Positions 9,136 through 18,578 of a stretch of 64,000 nt of DNA are shown here, piece by piece. The notes under the pieces were generated by a model. It was not told the origin of the DNA, did not search any database, and worked only from the letters and a program-made list of their open reading frames with translations. The stretch covers positions 1 through 64,000 of the forward strand of contig NZ_JAUOQH010000021.1 in NCBI RefSeq assembly GCF_030547075.1, written 5' to 3'. Both the position numbers and the translations under genes were made by a program. Origin of the DNA: Alteromonas sp. 1_MG-2023. Lineage in GTDB: Bacteria > Pseudomonadota > Gammaproteobacteria > Enterobacterales > Alteromonadaceae. Each line of letters opens with the position of its first letter. Positions within the stretch are counted from its first letter, which is position 1.

Positions 9136-9909
9136 TTACCACATTTGATTTAATACAATAGGTGCGCAAACTTGAATATCTAGAAAGTCGTCGCGCTTAC
9201 TCACTGCAAAATGGCAATCGAAGGTGTGCTCAAGGTTATTCACCGATAATACCTTCTCTGGCAAACCGAAGCTGACACTAGCCCCCGATTTCATTAGCAG
9301 CACTGTATTACTATAGTTGGCGCTTAAGGAAATGTCATGACTGCTTAGCACTATGGTATTCCCTTTATCACACAAGGTGCGAAAAAGACCCATTAAGGCG
9401 TACTGGTGTCGTATATCAACCCCTTGTAATGGTTCATCTAATAGTAAAACTGCCTCGCCCCGCTTAACCGCCGGCCACACTTGCAGTAAAGCGCGACAAA
9501 TTTCCACCCGTTGGCGCTCTCCACCAGAAAGCCTATTTAAAGGGGTTTTAAAAAAGCGCTTTACTTCTAAAGTGGCTTCTAAAATTTCGGGTAATTCAAA
9601 AGCAAGAGAGCTTGCAAAAAATGAAAGGTATTCTTTAACCGAAACCGCAAATACGGCCTCACTTTGCTGTGCTAACAAAGTTCTAAATGTGGCTAGTGCA
9701 CTTAAAGGCCATTGTTGCAGAGGCTGTTCTAACAGCGAAGCTTCTCCGCGTTCTGTTTCCAACACCCCAGCCATTATCGATAACAGGGTAGACTTTCCAG
9801 CGCCGTTAGGGCCAAGAATATGAACGCAATTGCCTTTGGTGATATCAAGGGTGATATTCGCTAAACGCTTATTCACACTAATATCGCGCAAAGAAATAAC
9901 CGGGCTCAT
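9136..9909 (-). CDS. btuD: ABC transporter ATPase, BtuD-like (vitamin B12 or siderophore import)
   Basis: A cytoplasmic ATPase of the FecCD/BtuCD import class (about 257 aa). It has Walker [12 protein letters not shown], signature LSGGERQR, Walker B AVLLLDEP and the switch His in LSSHD. The start is taken as the ATG at 9909, which overlaps the stop of the permease gene as ATGA; an ATG 27 bases further up would intrude into the permease. The combination fits cobalamin import, but siderophore importers look alike and no binding-protein gene (btuF) is next to it. The substrate is therefore tentative. Confidence 0.8.
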   Translation of the reverse strand: MSPVISLRDISVNKRLANITLDITKGNCVHILGPNGAGKSTLLSIMAGVLETERGEASLLEQPLQQWPLSALATFRTLLAQQSEAVFAVSVKEYLSFFASSLAFELPEILEATLEVKRFFKTPLNRLSGGERQRVEICRALLQVWPAVKRGEAVLLLDEPLQGVDIRHQYALMGLFRTLCDKGNTIVLSSHDISLSANYSNTVLLMKSGASVSFGLPEKVLSVNNLEHTFDCHFAVSKRDDFLDIQVCAPIVLNQMW

Positions 9910-10874
9910 CGAAGCTGGCCTTTTAATAGTGCCCAAATGAGCAGAGGGCCGCCTAAGGTGGCAGTGATCATAGACACAGGCAGGGTTATCGCACGGGTAA
10001 CTTCAGACATCAGCACCACAATAAGCAATAAACTGGCGCCACATAGCGCGCTTGCTGGCAATAACAATCTATTATCATGCCCCAGAATAAGCCGAAGGAT
10101 GTGAGGCACTAACAGCCCTACAAAAGCAATCGCTCCCGCAATAGACACAGCCGCCCCTACGCCAACGGCAGTAGCAATTAGGCTACGTTCGGTAAGCTGC
10201 TCTACATGTACGCCACTGCTTAGCGCTGCTAAATCACCAGCATACAACCTATTAAACTTGGCAGATTGGCGCATTTGATACCACAAACTACCAATAATAA
10301 GTGGGCCGCTTACCCACAAAATAGGCCAAGTGGTTTGATACACGCTTCCCATCAGCCAAAACGTTAGGTTGCGCAATGATTGAGCATCGCTGAACATGTA
10401 TAACCACGCTATAACGGCTCCGCTCAGAGTAGAAATAGCAACACCCGATAAAATAACAGCAACCGCAGAACCCAGCAGTTTTCTTGCAAGGCGATAGATA
10501 ATAAACGTGGTTATTAATGCCCCAATAAAGCAGCCTAAAGGAAGTATGTAATGAAGATAAGGCTGTGCCCACAAGGGGGTGAGCAATAACAGGGTAGCCG
10601 CCACTAAGCTGGCGCCACTGGTAATGCCTATAATACCTGGGTCTGCCAAAGGATTTCGTAAAACAATCTGAAGCGTGGCGCCACTTACCGCCAACACACT
10701 CCCCACTAACACGGCGGTAATGATAAGCGGAATTTGAAGCTGCAAGGTGATGTGTTGCTTTAAAGCCGTGGGTGAATCAGCTAGCCATACCGTGGCTAGC
10801 ACGCCAACGATGAGCAATACGGTAACACTACAAAGAAGGAAGATGGCAACTCTTCCCTTAAATACCGTGTGCAT
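9906..10874 (-). CDS. btuC: ABC transporter permease, FecCD/BtuC family
   Basis: The 322-aa integral membrane subunit has about ten helices and the FecCD hallmark LAVSGATLQIVLRNPLADP after the first helices, plus GAIAFVGLLVPHILRLILG, which faces the ATPase. It is the partner of the overlapping ATPase gene and starts 3 bases after the phosphatase stop. Sequence character and length fit BtuC; ferric-siderophore permeases cannot be excluded. No cobalamin riboswitch can fit in the short gap upstream of the operon (11346-11439). Confidence 0.82.
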   Translation of the reverse strand: MHTVFKGRVAIFLLCSVTVLLIVGVLATVWLADSPTALKQHITLQLQIPLIITAVLVGSVLAVSGATLQIVLRNPLADPGIIGITSGASLVAATLLLLTPLWAQPYLHYILPLGCFIGALITTFIIYRLARKLLGSAVAVILSGVAISTLSGAVIAWLYMFSDAQSLRNLTFWLMGSVYQTTWPILWVSGPLIIGSLWYQMRQSAKFNRLYAGDLAALSSGVHVEQLTERSLIATAVGVGAAVSIAGAIAFVGLLVPHILRLILGHDNRLLLPASALCGASLLLIVVLMSEVTRAITLPVSMITATLGGPLLIWALLKGQLR

Positions 10875-10877
10875 GGC

Positions 10878-11345
10878 TTAGCTCTGTTGAATATGTGCAA
10901 TTAGCCCGTCAGAGGCCTCTTCAATTAAGTCTAACACTAATTCAAAACCTCGCTTTCCGCCATAATACGGGTCTGGCACTTCTTTGTCCTCGCTATCAGC
11001 GAAATCTAAAAACAAGTGAATTTTGTCATGGTATTCTGGCGCAGACATTTCACACAAATTGTCATAATTGCTATTATCCATGGCAAGGATATAGTCGTAT
11101 TTTTCGAAATCTTTGTCATCGACTCGTCGGCACTTTAAGCCTTTAAAGCTATAACCTCGATCTACACCTACCGCTTGCGAGCGTTTATCTGGCTGTTTAC
11201 CAATGTGATAACCATGGGTTCCCGCTGAGTCTATTTCCAGTTTTAACCCAGCATCAGCCGCTTTACGAATAAACACAGCTTCGGCGGTAGGTGAACGGCA
11301 AATGTTACCCAAGCACACGAATAACACCGATGTGTTCTGACCCAT
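10878..11345 (-). CDS. low-molecular-weight protein tyrosine phosphatase
   Basis: The 155-aa cytoplasmic phosphatase has the P-loop CX5R at C11-R17 (VCLGNICRSPTAE) and the general-acid Asp in the DPYYGG motif near residue 123. Relatives are Wzb/Etp/YwlE and eukaryotic LMW-PTP. It is not in a capsule locus with a tyrosine kinase; instead it heads the operon with the BtuC/BtuD-like genes (3-bp gap). Whether it acts on protein phosphotyrosine, phosphoarginine or a small molecule cannot be told from sequence. Confidence 0.92.
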   Translation of the reverse strand: MGQNTSVLFVCLGNICRSPTAEAVFIRKAADAGLKLEIDSAGTHGYHIGKQPDKRSQAVGVDRGYSFKGLKCRRVDDKDFEKYDYILAMDNSNYDNLCEMSAPEYHDKIHLFLDFADSEDKEVPDPYYGGKRGFELVLDLIEEASDGLIAHIQQS

Positions 11346-11439
11346 ATAAAAATTCCTTTAAAACCAATAACGGCACTACGCTAAACTTTATGTTAACTTT
11401 TACGTAAATTACGCCGTTTAAAAAAATTGTGGAGCAGTA

Positions 11440-12162
11440 ATGACCGCACATGTATTAATGTTAAGTAGTTCTCGTCAGGGCGACGAAGCGTACCTAGAAC
11501 ATGCGAGAACGCTTATTCTTGCACACTTAGGTGGCATTCGCGACCTACTATTTATTCCCTACGCTGCCGTAACGCAAAGCTATGACAACTATGTTGCCGC
11601 GGTTGCATTAGCCTTGCCAGAGTGCAATGTGACTGGACTGCATACCTTTAAAAACCCTATCGAAGTTATCAATAAGGCAAAGGAAAATAACCAAGCCATT
11701 GTGGTTGGTGGTGGTAACACTTTCCATCTAATGCATACTATATACCAACAAAATTTGTTGGTACCACTTCAACACGCTATTGCTGAAGGCACACATTACA
11801 TAGGCTGGAGCGCTGGTTCAAACATTTGTGGGCAAAGTATTCGTACCACAAACGATATGCCAATTATTGAGCCTAAAAGCTTTAATGCGCTCAATATCGT
11901 TCCGTTTCAACTCAACCCACACTACAGCGATTATCATCCGCCTGGACACAATGGTGAAACGCGAGATCAACGCTTAGCCGAATTTACGGTGTTGAATCCC
12001 AATACACCTGTGGTAGCCATTCGTGAAGGAACAGCACTTACTTTATCTCATAAGCAGCTAACATTAGTGGGGAAAAAAGGTGGGTTCATATTTTTAGGCG
12101 ATGAAAAGCGCCCAATTGCGCCAAATGAAGATTTAACAGAGCTTTTGAATAGCAGCCTGTAA
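11440..12162 (+). CDS. pepE: dipeptidase E (alpha-aspartyl dipeptidase)
   Basis: A cytoplasmic serine peptidase of family S51 that cleaves Asp-Xaa dipeptides. The likely catalytic residues are visible: Ser124 in GWSAGS, Asp139 in TTNDMP and His161 in NPHYSDYHP. The 240-aa length is normal. The ATG follows a GGAG site. It diverges from the phosphatase operon and its last 30 bases overlap the end of bioD on the other strand. Confidence 0.94.
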   Translation: MTAHVLMLSSSRQGDEAYLEHARTLILAHLGGIRDLLFIPYAAVTQSYDNYVAAVALALPECNVTGLHTFKNPIEVINKAKENNQAIVVGGGNTFHLMHTIYQQNLLVPLQHAIAEGTHYIGWSAGSNICGQSIRTTNDMPIIEPKSFNALNIVPFQLNPHYSDYHPPGHNGETRDQRLAEFTVLNPNTPVVAIREGTALTLSHKQLTLVGKKGGFIFLGDEKRPIAPNEDLTELLNSSL

Positions 12163-12804
12163 GGCTTCTGAACTTGGCGCGCTTGAAAAAGGCACTTCCA
12201 GCAATAATGGCGCTGGCATGGCGTTTTTAAGCGTAGCCAAATTGTCATCGTATCGAGACATACAACCGGTGATATCGTTAGCTACCCAACCTACAATATT
12301 TAGCCCGTCGTTTTGAATAGCTTGTGCGGTAAGCAACGCATGGTTTAGGCAACCTAGTTTCATGCCTACCACTAAGATAACGTCCATTTTCAGTTCAGTT
12401 ACTACATCTGAAAGAAACAGCGTATCGGTTAACGGTAATCGCCACCCCCCTGCCCCTTCCATTAATAGAAGATCTGGCGTTTCTTGTTGCAGGCGAGCTA
12501 GCCCTTCAATCACTGCATTACTCGTTAATTTCACACCCGCCTCTTTTGCAGCTATGTGCGGTGCAATGGCCGGCAGAAACGCAATAGGGTTAATGGTACT
12601 GATAGGAAGCTTAATGCTACTTGCTTGTTGAATTTCTGATGCGTCTTCGTTTACCCAGTCGTTGCCCACTTTTTCGCAGCCGGCCGAAATAGGTTTGTAG
12701 CCTAAACTTGTTTTTTGCTCACTTTCAGCAGCTTTTAGTAGGTGACAGGTAACGTAGGTTTTACCTACTTCGGTATCGGTTCCGGTAATGAAATACTGCT
12801 TCAT
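12133..12804 (-). CDS. bioD: ATP-dependent dethiobiotin synthetase
   Basis: Closes the ureido ring of dethiobiotin from DAPA, CO2 and ATP. The N terminus MKQYFITGTDTEVGKTYV holds the P-loop (residues 8-16), and LMEGAGGWRLPL is the second BioD signature. The start is fixed by an ATGA overlap with the bioC stop (ATG 12804-12802), giving 223 aa; a start 24 bases upstream is less likely. It is the last gene of the bioB-F-C-D operon and converges on pepE with a 30-bp overlap. Confidence 0.95.
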   Translation of the reverse strand: MKQYFITGTDTEVGKTYVTCHLLKAAESEQKTSLGYKPISAGCEKVGNDWVNEDASEIQQASSIKLPISTINPIAFLPAIAPHIAAKEAGVKLTSNAVIEGLARLQQETPDLLLMEGAGGWRLPLTDTLFLSDVVTELKMDVILVVGMKLGCLNHALLTAQAIQNDGLNIVGWVANDITGCMSRYDDNLATLKNAMPAPLLLEVPFSSAPSSEALQAAIQKLC

Positions 12805-13670
12805 GGTTTCTCTAGTCTGAAATGACACACTTTGTAAGTAAGGGGTAGCACGCCATCGATAGCGCTAACATTTTTATACGCTAGCGACAGTTTATTGATG
12901 TCGCTACGCGAGAGGGATTGCTGTTTCACGCCCGTAGCCCCTGCCCCTACGTTTTTGATTGAACGAAGTAAAGAAAGTACATCTTGGTGCTCATCAACAT
13001 AATCTTTATTGATAAGGCGGCTAACCCGGAGCCCCGCTCCAAGGAACGAATTAAGCCACAATTGCGCTTCGGGCAAACTTGTTACCGCGGCAGGTAACTG
13101 GGCAATACTTCTCGCTTTATGCAGCTCTGAAAAAGAACCACTCACCATTATGGCAATTTCCGCCATGCCCGATGGCTTAAGTATGCGGTACATTTCACTG
13201 GCTACGGTTTGCGGAATTGAACACCACTGCAATGCCATGGAAGAAAAAACAGAATTGAAGCTGCTATTTTCAAAGGGTAACGACTGGGCTGAACCTTGTT
13301 TGAAATGAACATCAGGGAAGCGCGCTTGTGCTTTGTGCACCATACCTGGTGCAATATCTAACCCCGTGACGTTTGCGCCACGTTGCCGCAGCATGTCGCT
13401 GTGAGTACCCGTAGCACAGCCAATATCAAGTAGTTCGCCATGCAAGGAGTTAGGTAAATTGTTTAACCCTGCCTGCGCAATTTCGCGCTGAATATGCGCT
13501 TCGTTATCGTATTTATTTGCAGCTTTTGAAAACTGCTTGGCTACAATAGCTTCACTAACGCTATCGCTTGATTGAATGCCGGCTTGATGGCCTACTTGTG
13601 CTTCGCTCAACGCTTGCGAAGAGAGTTGGTAAGCATCAGACAAACTATTTGCTAAATTCTGAGGGCTCAT
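12801..13670 (-). CDS. bioC: malonyl-ACP O-methyltransferase
   Basis: Methylates malonyl-ACP to disguise it as a fatty-acid primer at the start of pimelate synthesis. The SAM-binding motif LLDIGCATGTHS is at about residues 80-91, and QFSKAANKYDNEAHIQ is the typical BioC start region. That region begins near residue 46, so this 289-aa protein carries an N-terminal extension of about 40 residues compared with E. coli BioC. It overlaps bioF and bioD by 4 bases each. bioH, the usual esterase partner, is not in the window. Confidence 0.92.
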   Translation of the reverse strand: MSPQNLANSLSDAYQLSSQALSEAQVGHQAGIQSSDSVSEAIVAKQFSKAANKYDNEAHIQREIAQAGLNNLPNSLHGELLDIGCATGTHSDMLRQRGANVTGLDIAPGMVHKAQARFPDVHFKQGSAQSLPFENSSFNSVFSSMALQWCSIPQTVASEMYRILKPSGMAEIAIMVSGSFSELHKARSIAQLPAAVTSLPEAQLWLNSFLGAGLRVSRLINKDYVDEHQDVLSLLRSIKNVGAGATGVKQQSLSRSDINKLSLAYKNVSAIDGVLPLTYKVCHFRLEKP

Positions 13671-14980
13671 GCTAATGCCTCCATCGCAAGGGCAATACCA
13701 TCAATCAGCACATCTATATCCTGCTGAGTATGAGTAGCACTTAACGTAATACGCAATCGGTCTTCCCCTTTTGGCACTGTAGGATAGCGAATAGCTGGTA
13801 TCCATATGCCACGACTTTTTAGGCCATCACTTAATGCTAGCGCACGCTCAGGGCTACCTACAATAATGGGTTGTATTGCGCTATTTGAATTCGCAAGTTG
13901 TAAATCGCTATTATGATCATTCCCAATTTCAGCGCCAAAGCGTTCACGAAAATACGCGATATTTTCGTTTAAAGCGTCTCTTCGACTAGTGTCTGCGGCA
14001 ATATGGGTAAGTGAGTAAAGTGTTGCCACAGCTTGTGCCGGAGGCATGGCAGTAGAATAAACATAATGTTTGGCAAAGTTAACCAAGTAATCAATTAGCC
14101 CTTGGCTTCCAGCAATAAACGCGCCTGCGGTTCCTACAGCTTTACCGAAGGTGCCCATCACTATGGGTACATCTGTTTGAGATAATGCTTGCGCTTCAAT
14201 ACTGCCCAACCCGTTTTCACCTAATACGCCTATGCCGTGTGCATCGTCTACCATTAGCCATGCATTGTGTTGCTTCGCCATACCCGCCATATCACGAAGA
14301 GGGGCGCTATCGCCGTCCATACTGAATACACCTTCAGTGACCACTAGCTTGTCGATGTCATTAGTAGCATCAGCTTCGTTCTGTAAATTAGTCATTAAAT
14401 TAGATAGGTGGGTTAAGTCGTTATGCCTAAATCGACGTAGTTTAGCTTTGGTTGCCATAGCACCTTCAAGGAAGGAGGCATGCATAAGTCTATCTGAGAA
14501 AATTTCACCGGAATGCTTGTTTAGGACAGCTTGGTCGCGGCTATTTTGGGTGCTGCTGTTTGGGGTACTGCTATTAGAGTCGCTGGCATTCTGCTTACTG
14601 TTACCAATATTATTAGCACCACTAAACAGCGCCATACACAATGCTTGGTTAGCAGCAAACCCCGAATTGAACAACAACGCCGATTCTCTGTTTAAACCGT
14701 CGGCAATGTAAGCCTCTAGCGCTAAATGTGCTTGGGTATGACCGGTGACCAAAGGAGATGCGCCGCTGCCACCACCAAATTGTGCCAAGCCTTCTACCCA
14801 GCTTTGCAATACGCCTTCATGTTGACGCATTCCAAGGTAATCATTGCTGGCAAAATTTAAATAGTGTTCACCATCAATGCAGATAATGTTGTCTTTTTCG
14901 TACTGCTGGCATACCCGCTTGCGCAGGTATCCTTGCTGAGCCCGCTCACTTAAGCGGGCTTCAAGCCAATCGAAGGCCAT
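13667..14980 (-). CDS. bioF: 8-amino-7-oxononanoate synthase with Ser/Asn-rich insertion
   Basis: A PLP enzyme joining pimeloyl-ACP and alanine. Family features include FASNDYLGM (43-51), the GGSGASPLVTGHTQAH segment (70-85) and the PLP-lysine motif GTFGKAVGTAGA. The protein is 437 aa, about 50 longer than usual. Much of the excess is a low-complexity stretch at residues about 121-157 (NSKQNASDSNSSTPNSSTQN...) inserted between ALFSG and the conserved FSDRLMHAS. The frame stays open and the catalytic parts are intact, so activity is likely. It is coupled to bioB (TAATG) and bioC (ATGA). Confidence 0.94.
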   Translation of the reverse strand: MAFDWLEARLSERAQQGYLRKRVCQQYEKDNIICIDGEHYLNFASNDYLGMRQHEGVLQSWVEGLAQFGGGSGASPLVTGHTQAHLALEAYIADGLNRESALLFNSGFAANQALCMALFSGANNIGNSKQNASDSNSSTPNSSTQNSRDQAVLNKHSGEIFSDRLMHASFLEGAMATKAKLRRFRHNDLTHLSNLMTNLQNEADATNDIDKLVVTEGVFSMDGDSAPLRDMAGMAKQHNAWLMVDDAHGIGVLGENGLGSIEAQALSQTDVPIVMGTFGKAVGTAGAFIAGSQGLIDYLVNFAKHYVYSTAMPPAQAVATLYSLTHIAADTSRRDALNENIAYFRERFGAEIGNDHNSDLQLANSNSAIQPIIVGSPERALALSDGLKSRGIWIPAIRYPTVPKGEDRLRITLSATHTQQDIDVLIDGIALAMEALA

Positions 14981-16098
14981 TATGCCTCCGCGGGCTGCGG
15001 TTTTTGTTTACGCGGCGCGCTAGCATCGTAAAACAAATCGCTGGCGTCAGAACCTTGTTCTTGTTGCTGCGCAATTTCTTCTTCTAATACTTGCTGATGT
15101 GCTTCATCAGAAAAATCGCGAGTACGTTCAGTGTTTATGCCTAACTTTTTAAACAGTATTACGTCTTCATGTGTGTCAGGGTTAGACGTAGTAAGCAACT
15201 TACAACCGTAGAAAATTGAGTTCGCACCCGCCATAAAGCATAGTGCTTGCATCTGTTCATTCATGGCTTCGCGGCCCGCCGATAAACGCACGTGAGATTT
15301 AGGCATCATGATACGGGCTACCGCAATAGTGCGAATAAATTCGAAGTAATCTAAATCTTCTAAACTGGCAAGCGGCGTACCTTTAACTTTAACCAACATA
15401 TTAATAGGTACACTTTGCGGCTGTTCAGGCAAATTTGCTAATTGAATTAGTAAGCTGGCTCTATCACCTGCGGTTTCACCCATTCCCACAATACCGCCAG
15501 AACACACATTCATGCCCGCCGCGCGCACGTTTTCTAGGGTGTTTAGTCTGTCTTGATAGGTACGAGTGGTAATAATATCGCCGTAGTATTCAGGCGAAGT
15601 ATCAAGGTTATGGTTGTAATAGTCTAAACCAGCCTGCTTAAGGGCTACCGCTTGATCGCGGGTTAACATGCCAAGGGTCATACAGGTTTCAAGGCCAAGT
15701 TGTTTAACCTCTTCCACCATTTTTACAATATAAGGCATGTCTCTGTCACGTGGGTTACGCCATGCGGCCCCCATACAAAAACGAGTAGAGCCTACTTGCT
15801 TGGCTTCTTTGGCTCGCTCAATCACTTTTTCGATTTCAAGCAAGCGCTCTTTTTCTAAGCCGGTATCGTAACGCGCGCTTTGCGGACAGTATTTACAATC
15901 TTCCGGGCAAGCTCCGGTTTTAATCGACAACAAGGTGCTTACTTGTACTTCGTTTGGATTGAAGTGTTGTCTGTGAACCACCTGCGCTTGAAACAGCAAG
16001 TCGTTAAATGGCAAGGCATAAAGCGCCTCTACTTCGGCTTGTGACCAATCGTGACGAATTGTATTATTTTGCGCGTCAGGCGCTGAAGCCAGAGTCAT
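14980..16098 (-). CDS. bioB: biotin synthase
   Basis: A radical SAM enzyme that inserts sulfur into dethiobiotin. The CX3CX2C cluster is at C64, C68 and C71 ([11 protein letters not shown]). The further cysteines and Arg for the [2Fe-2S] cluster are in [29 protein letters not shown] and SAGREAM. At 372 aa it is slightly longer than E. coli BioB because of a charged C-terminal tail. It is the first gene of the minus-strand biotin operon, divergent from bioA with a 98-bp gap, as in many gammaproteobacteria. AAAGGAC precedes the ATG. Confidence 0.97.
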   Translation of the reverse strand: MTLASAPDAQNNTIRHDWSQAEVEALYALPFNDLLFQAQVVHRQHFNPNEVQVSTLLSIKTGACPEDCKYCPQSARYDTGLEKERLLEIEKVIERAKEAKQVGSTRFCMGAAWRNPRDRDMPYIVKMVEEVKQLGLETCMTLGMLTRDQAVALKQAGLDYYNHNLDTSPEYYGDIITTRTYQDRLNTLENVRAAGMNVCSGGIVGMGETAGDRASLLIQLANLPEQPQSVPINMLVKVKGTPLASLEDLDYFEFIRTIAVARIMMPKSHVRLSAGREAMNEQMQALCFMAGANSIFYGCKLLTTSNPDTHEDVILFKKLGINTERTRDFSDEAHQQVLEEEIAQQQEQGSDASDLFYDASAPRKQKPQPAEA

Positions 16099-16152
16099 TG
16101 ACTGTCCTTTACTAATTAAGAATGCTGGCTTAGTCTATGCTCCAAACACGAG

Positions 16153-16161
16153 TTGTCAACT
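16153..16161. promoter_or_regulatory. possible BirA half-site in the bioB-bioA gap
   Basis: The short gap between the divergent bioB and bioA genes must carry both promoters. It contains GTTGTCAAC, a small dyad that resembles one half of the BirA operator (TTGTnAAC class). The expected second half at the usual spacing is not visible, so this is a weak call. Confidence 0.25.
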
Positions 16162-16196
16162 CTGACCATTTCAAAAGCTTTACTAACGGTTGAATT

Positions 16197-17468
16197 TTGA
16201 ACAATATAGACTTTGATAAAAAACATATTTGGCACCCTTATACTTCAGCAACTAACCCACTTCCCTGCTACGAAGTGGTAGGCGCCAAAGGGGTTGAGCT
16301 TACCCTTTCAACCGGTGAGGTATTGGTTGATGGCATGTCTAGCTGGTGGGCGGCCATTCATGGTTACAATCACCCTGAACTAAACCAAGCGGCGCATAGC
16401 CAAATAGATGCTTTCTCTCATGTTATGTTTGGCGGTATTACCCACCAGCCAGCTGTAGATCTATGTCGCACGCTACTAGAAATGGTACCGGATGGCCTTG
16501 AGCGGGTATTTTTAGCCGACTCTGGTTCGGTCTCAGTAGAAGTGGCTATCAAAATGGCCATTCAATACTGGGCCTGCCAAGGCCGCACGGAAAAGTCGCG
16601 TATCGTGGCGCCTCGCAATGGCTATCATGGTGATACTTTTGCAGCCATGTCTGTTTGCGATCCCGTAAACGGTATGCACAGTTTGTTTGAAAGCGTACTA
16701 AGCAAACAGCTTTTTGCCCCTGCCCCACAAACTCGCTTCGGCCAGACATTCAGCGAAGACGATATTCTGCCTTTAGCCGAACTGTTCGAAAAACATCATC
16801 ATGAAATGGCTGCGCTTATACTTGAGCCCGTTGTTCAAGGTGCAGGCGGCATGCGCATTTATCACCCTGAATATTTAAAACGCTGTAGGCAACTTTGTGA
16901 TAATTATGATGTATTGCTGATTTGCGATGAAATTGCGACGGGTTTTGGCAGAACAGGTAAACTGTTCGCCTGTGAACATGCGGGCATCTCTCCCGATATC
17001 ATGTGTTTAGGGAAAGCTATTACCGGCGGCTACATGACCTTAGCGGCTACGTTATGTACTGAAGATGTGGCGTTAGGTGTATGCCAAGGCTCACCCGGTG
17101 TATTCATGCATGGGCCCACTTATATGGGTAATCCGCTGGCTTGTGCTGTAGCCAATGCCAGCTTATCGCTGATAAACGAAAACCATTGGCAGCAACAAAT
17201 CCCCGCCATTGAGCAACAATTACACACTGAGTTGTCAAAATGTGCCAATTTACCTACCGTTGCCGATGTACGAGTGCTCGGTGCTATAGGTGTTGTTGAG
17301 ACGGTACAACCTGTCAACGTAGCCGATATTCAGCGCCACTTTGTAAAACAAGGGGTGTGGATACGGCCTTTTGGTAAGCTGGTATACATTATGCCTCCGT
17401 ACATCATTAGCCCAGACCAGCTCAGTAAGCTCACCCACGCTATTTACACCTATTTAAGTATTCGGTAA
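16197..17468 (+). CDS. bioA: adenosylmethionine--8-amino-7-oxononanoate aminotransferase
   Basis: A PLP aminotransferase that makes DAPA from KAPA using SAM as amino donor. The N terminus ([26 protein letters not shown]) and [16 protein letters not shown] are BioA-specific. The PLP-Asp is in [15 protein letters not shown] and the Lys in [15 protein letters not shown]. It begins at a TTG codon; no upstream ATG in frame fits. At 423 aa it has the normal length. It is divergent from bioB and so probably co-regulated by biotin through the shared gap. Confidence 0.95.
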   Translation: MNNIDFDKKHIWHPYTSATNPLPCYEVVGAKGVELTLSTGEVLVDGMSSWWAAIHGYNHPELNQAAHSQIDAFSHVMFGGITHQPAVDLCRTLLEMVPDGLERVFLADSGSVSVEVAIKMAIQYWACQGRTEKSRIVAPRNGYHGDTFAAMSVCDPVNGMHSLFESVLSKQLFAPAPQTRFGQTFSEDDILPLAELFEKHHHEMAALILEPVVQGAGGMRIYHPEYLKRCRQLCDNYDVLLICDEIATGFGRTGKLFACEHAGISPDIMCLGKAITGGYMTLAATLCTEDVALGVCQGSPGVFMHGPTYMGNPLACAVANASLSLINENHWQQQIPAIEQQLHTELSKCANLPTVADVRVLGAIGVVETVQPVNVADIQRHFVKQGVWIRPFGKLVYIMPPYIISPDQLSKLTHAIYTYLSIR

Positions 17469-17556
17469 CACCGTTTAAAAACAGGTGTGCTATGGCTGGT
17501 CTAACGTAATTTATACGCTGTTAACTGCAAAAAATAACATTAGGTCAGTCATTTAT

Positions 17557-18078
17557 ATGTTTGTACGTATTTTCGATAAAATTGTTTTCGCAACATTGTT
17601 TGTTGCAGCACTGCAAGTCCCTATTTTAGCCGACCACTACCGCCAGTATCTGAGTGGGTATTACGACGCAACCCGCGAGGAAGTCTCTGCCATGTCAGCA
17701 TTAGCGGAGCAGCATGGTTATGCATCGGTTGGCGCTATGCTAAGTGCGCTTAAGCAAAATAGCGAAGCGGTGGTGCGAGCAGATGCAGAGCGTAAATCTG
17801 CACTTTTTACTAGGCTTGGTGAAATAGAAAAAGGCTTGAAAACCCTTGAGCACGGCCACTATTATGAAAAAGCTTGGTACATGGTAACCCCGTCTAATAC
17901 GCCCACGCTGCAGCGAGTGCTAGATAACTTCAGCCCGTCAGTGCCGCTAACTCCATCTTCAATTATTTTCAGTTTTATAACGGCATTATTGATTAATTTA
18001 CTGCTGTGGAGCCCTTACCTTTGTTATTGCCAAGTCAGGCACTTTAAACACAAACCGCAGCACGCGAGTTACCGCTAA
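17557..18078 (+). CDS. DUF2937 family membrane protein
   Basis: The 173-aa protein has one hydrophobic segment at the N terminus (about 5-25) and one near the C terminus (about 138-158), with a charged helical middle of about 110 residues that probably faces the periplasm. The HYRQYLSGYYDATREEV region after the first helix is typical of DUF2937. The function is unknown. The start at 17557 places the first helix at the N terminus; an upstream extension to 17485 is possible but reads like non-coding sequence. It is 88 bp downstream of bioA with no evident link to biotin. Confidence 0.75.
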   Translation: MFVRIFDKIVFATLFVAALQVPILADHYRQYLSGYYDATREEVSAMSALAEQHGYASVGAMLSALKQNSEAVVRADAERKSALFTRLGEIEKGLKTLEHGHYYEKAWYMVTPSNTPTLQRVLDNFSPSVPLTPSSIIFSFITALLINLLLWSPYLCYCQVRHFKHKPQHASYR

Positions 18079-18205
18079 GCTTTCAATATCAACACCGGTG
18101 GCCAGCTAGACGCTGGCTACACCACTTCGCTACCCTGCTTTTGAATATTCCAAGCCATTTAAAATAATTCTTGTCGTATTGGCACTCTCCATGCAACAAC
18201 ATTTC

Positions 18206-18260
18206 TATGGGTTATTTTTTTATTGCTCAATAAAGGCAATAAAAACAATAAAAAACCCAT
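18206..18260 (+). terminator. long imperfect hairpin (terminator or leader structure)
   Basis: ATGGGTTATTTTTTTATTGC at 18206-18225 can pair with 18236-18260, leaving one bulge. The arms are AT-rich with a GC-rich base (GGGT/ACCC), followed by GCATTTTAG. It could end the DUF2937 transcript or sit in the leader of the small gene at 18297. Confidence 0.45.
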
Positions 18261-18296
18261 GCATTTTAGTTAGTTAAATAGTAAGGAAGAATTAAT

Positions 18297-18578
18297 ATGC
18301 CAACAGATGCACAGTTACTTATTGGGAAAGTGTTGCAAATAAAAGACAAAATTAGTGCAAAACGTCATTGCATACCTACTGAACTTCAGACCGAGTGGGA
18401 CGCGCTAGACCAAAAAACAGCATGCTTTGAAAGCACTGCTATTTTCAAATCGGCCGTTAAAGGTAAACGTACTAACAAGCACCTAGCTTACACAGGTTCA
18501 GTAAAAGAATTATCGGGATTGGTTAGTCGTTTAAATGCGTTAAACGAAGAAGTGACTATTGCGCAGGTTAGGCATTAA
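18297..18578 (+). CDS. small hypothetical protein (93 aa)
   Basis: I do not recognise this protein. It is soluble, predicted helical and basic (about 15 Lys/Arg), with no membrane segment or signal peptide. It has a good ribosome binding site (TAAGGAAG, 7 bases before the ATG) and normal codon use, which support a real gene. It is single, between a hairpin at 18206-18260 and a repeat-rich stretch. Two helices around residues 3-20 and 65-85 could make a small helical bundle; nothing more can be said. Confidence 0.6.
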   Translation: MPTDAQLLIGKVLQIKDKISAKRHCIPTELQTEWDALDQKTACFESTAIFKSAVKGKRTNKHLAYTGSVKELSGLVSRLNALNEEVTIAQVRH

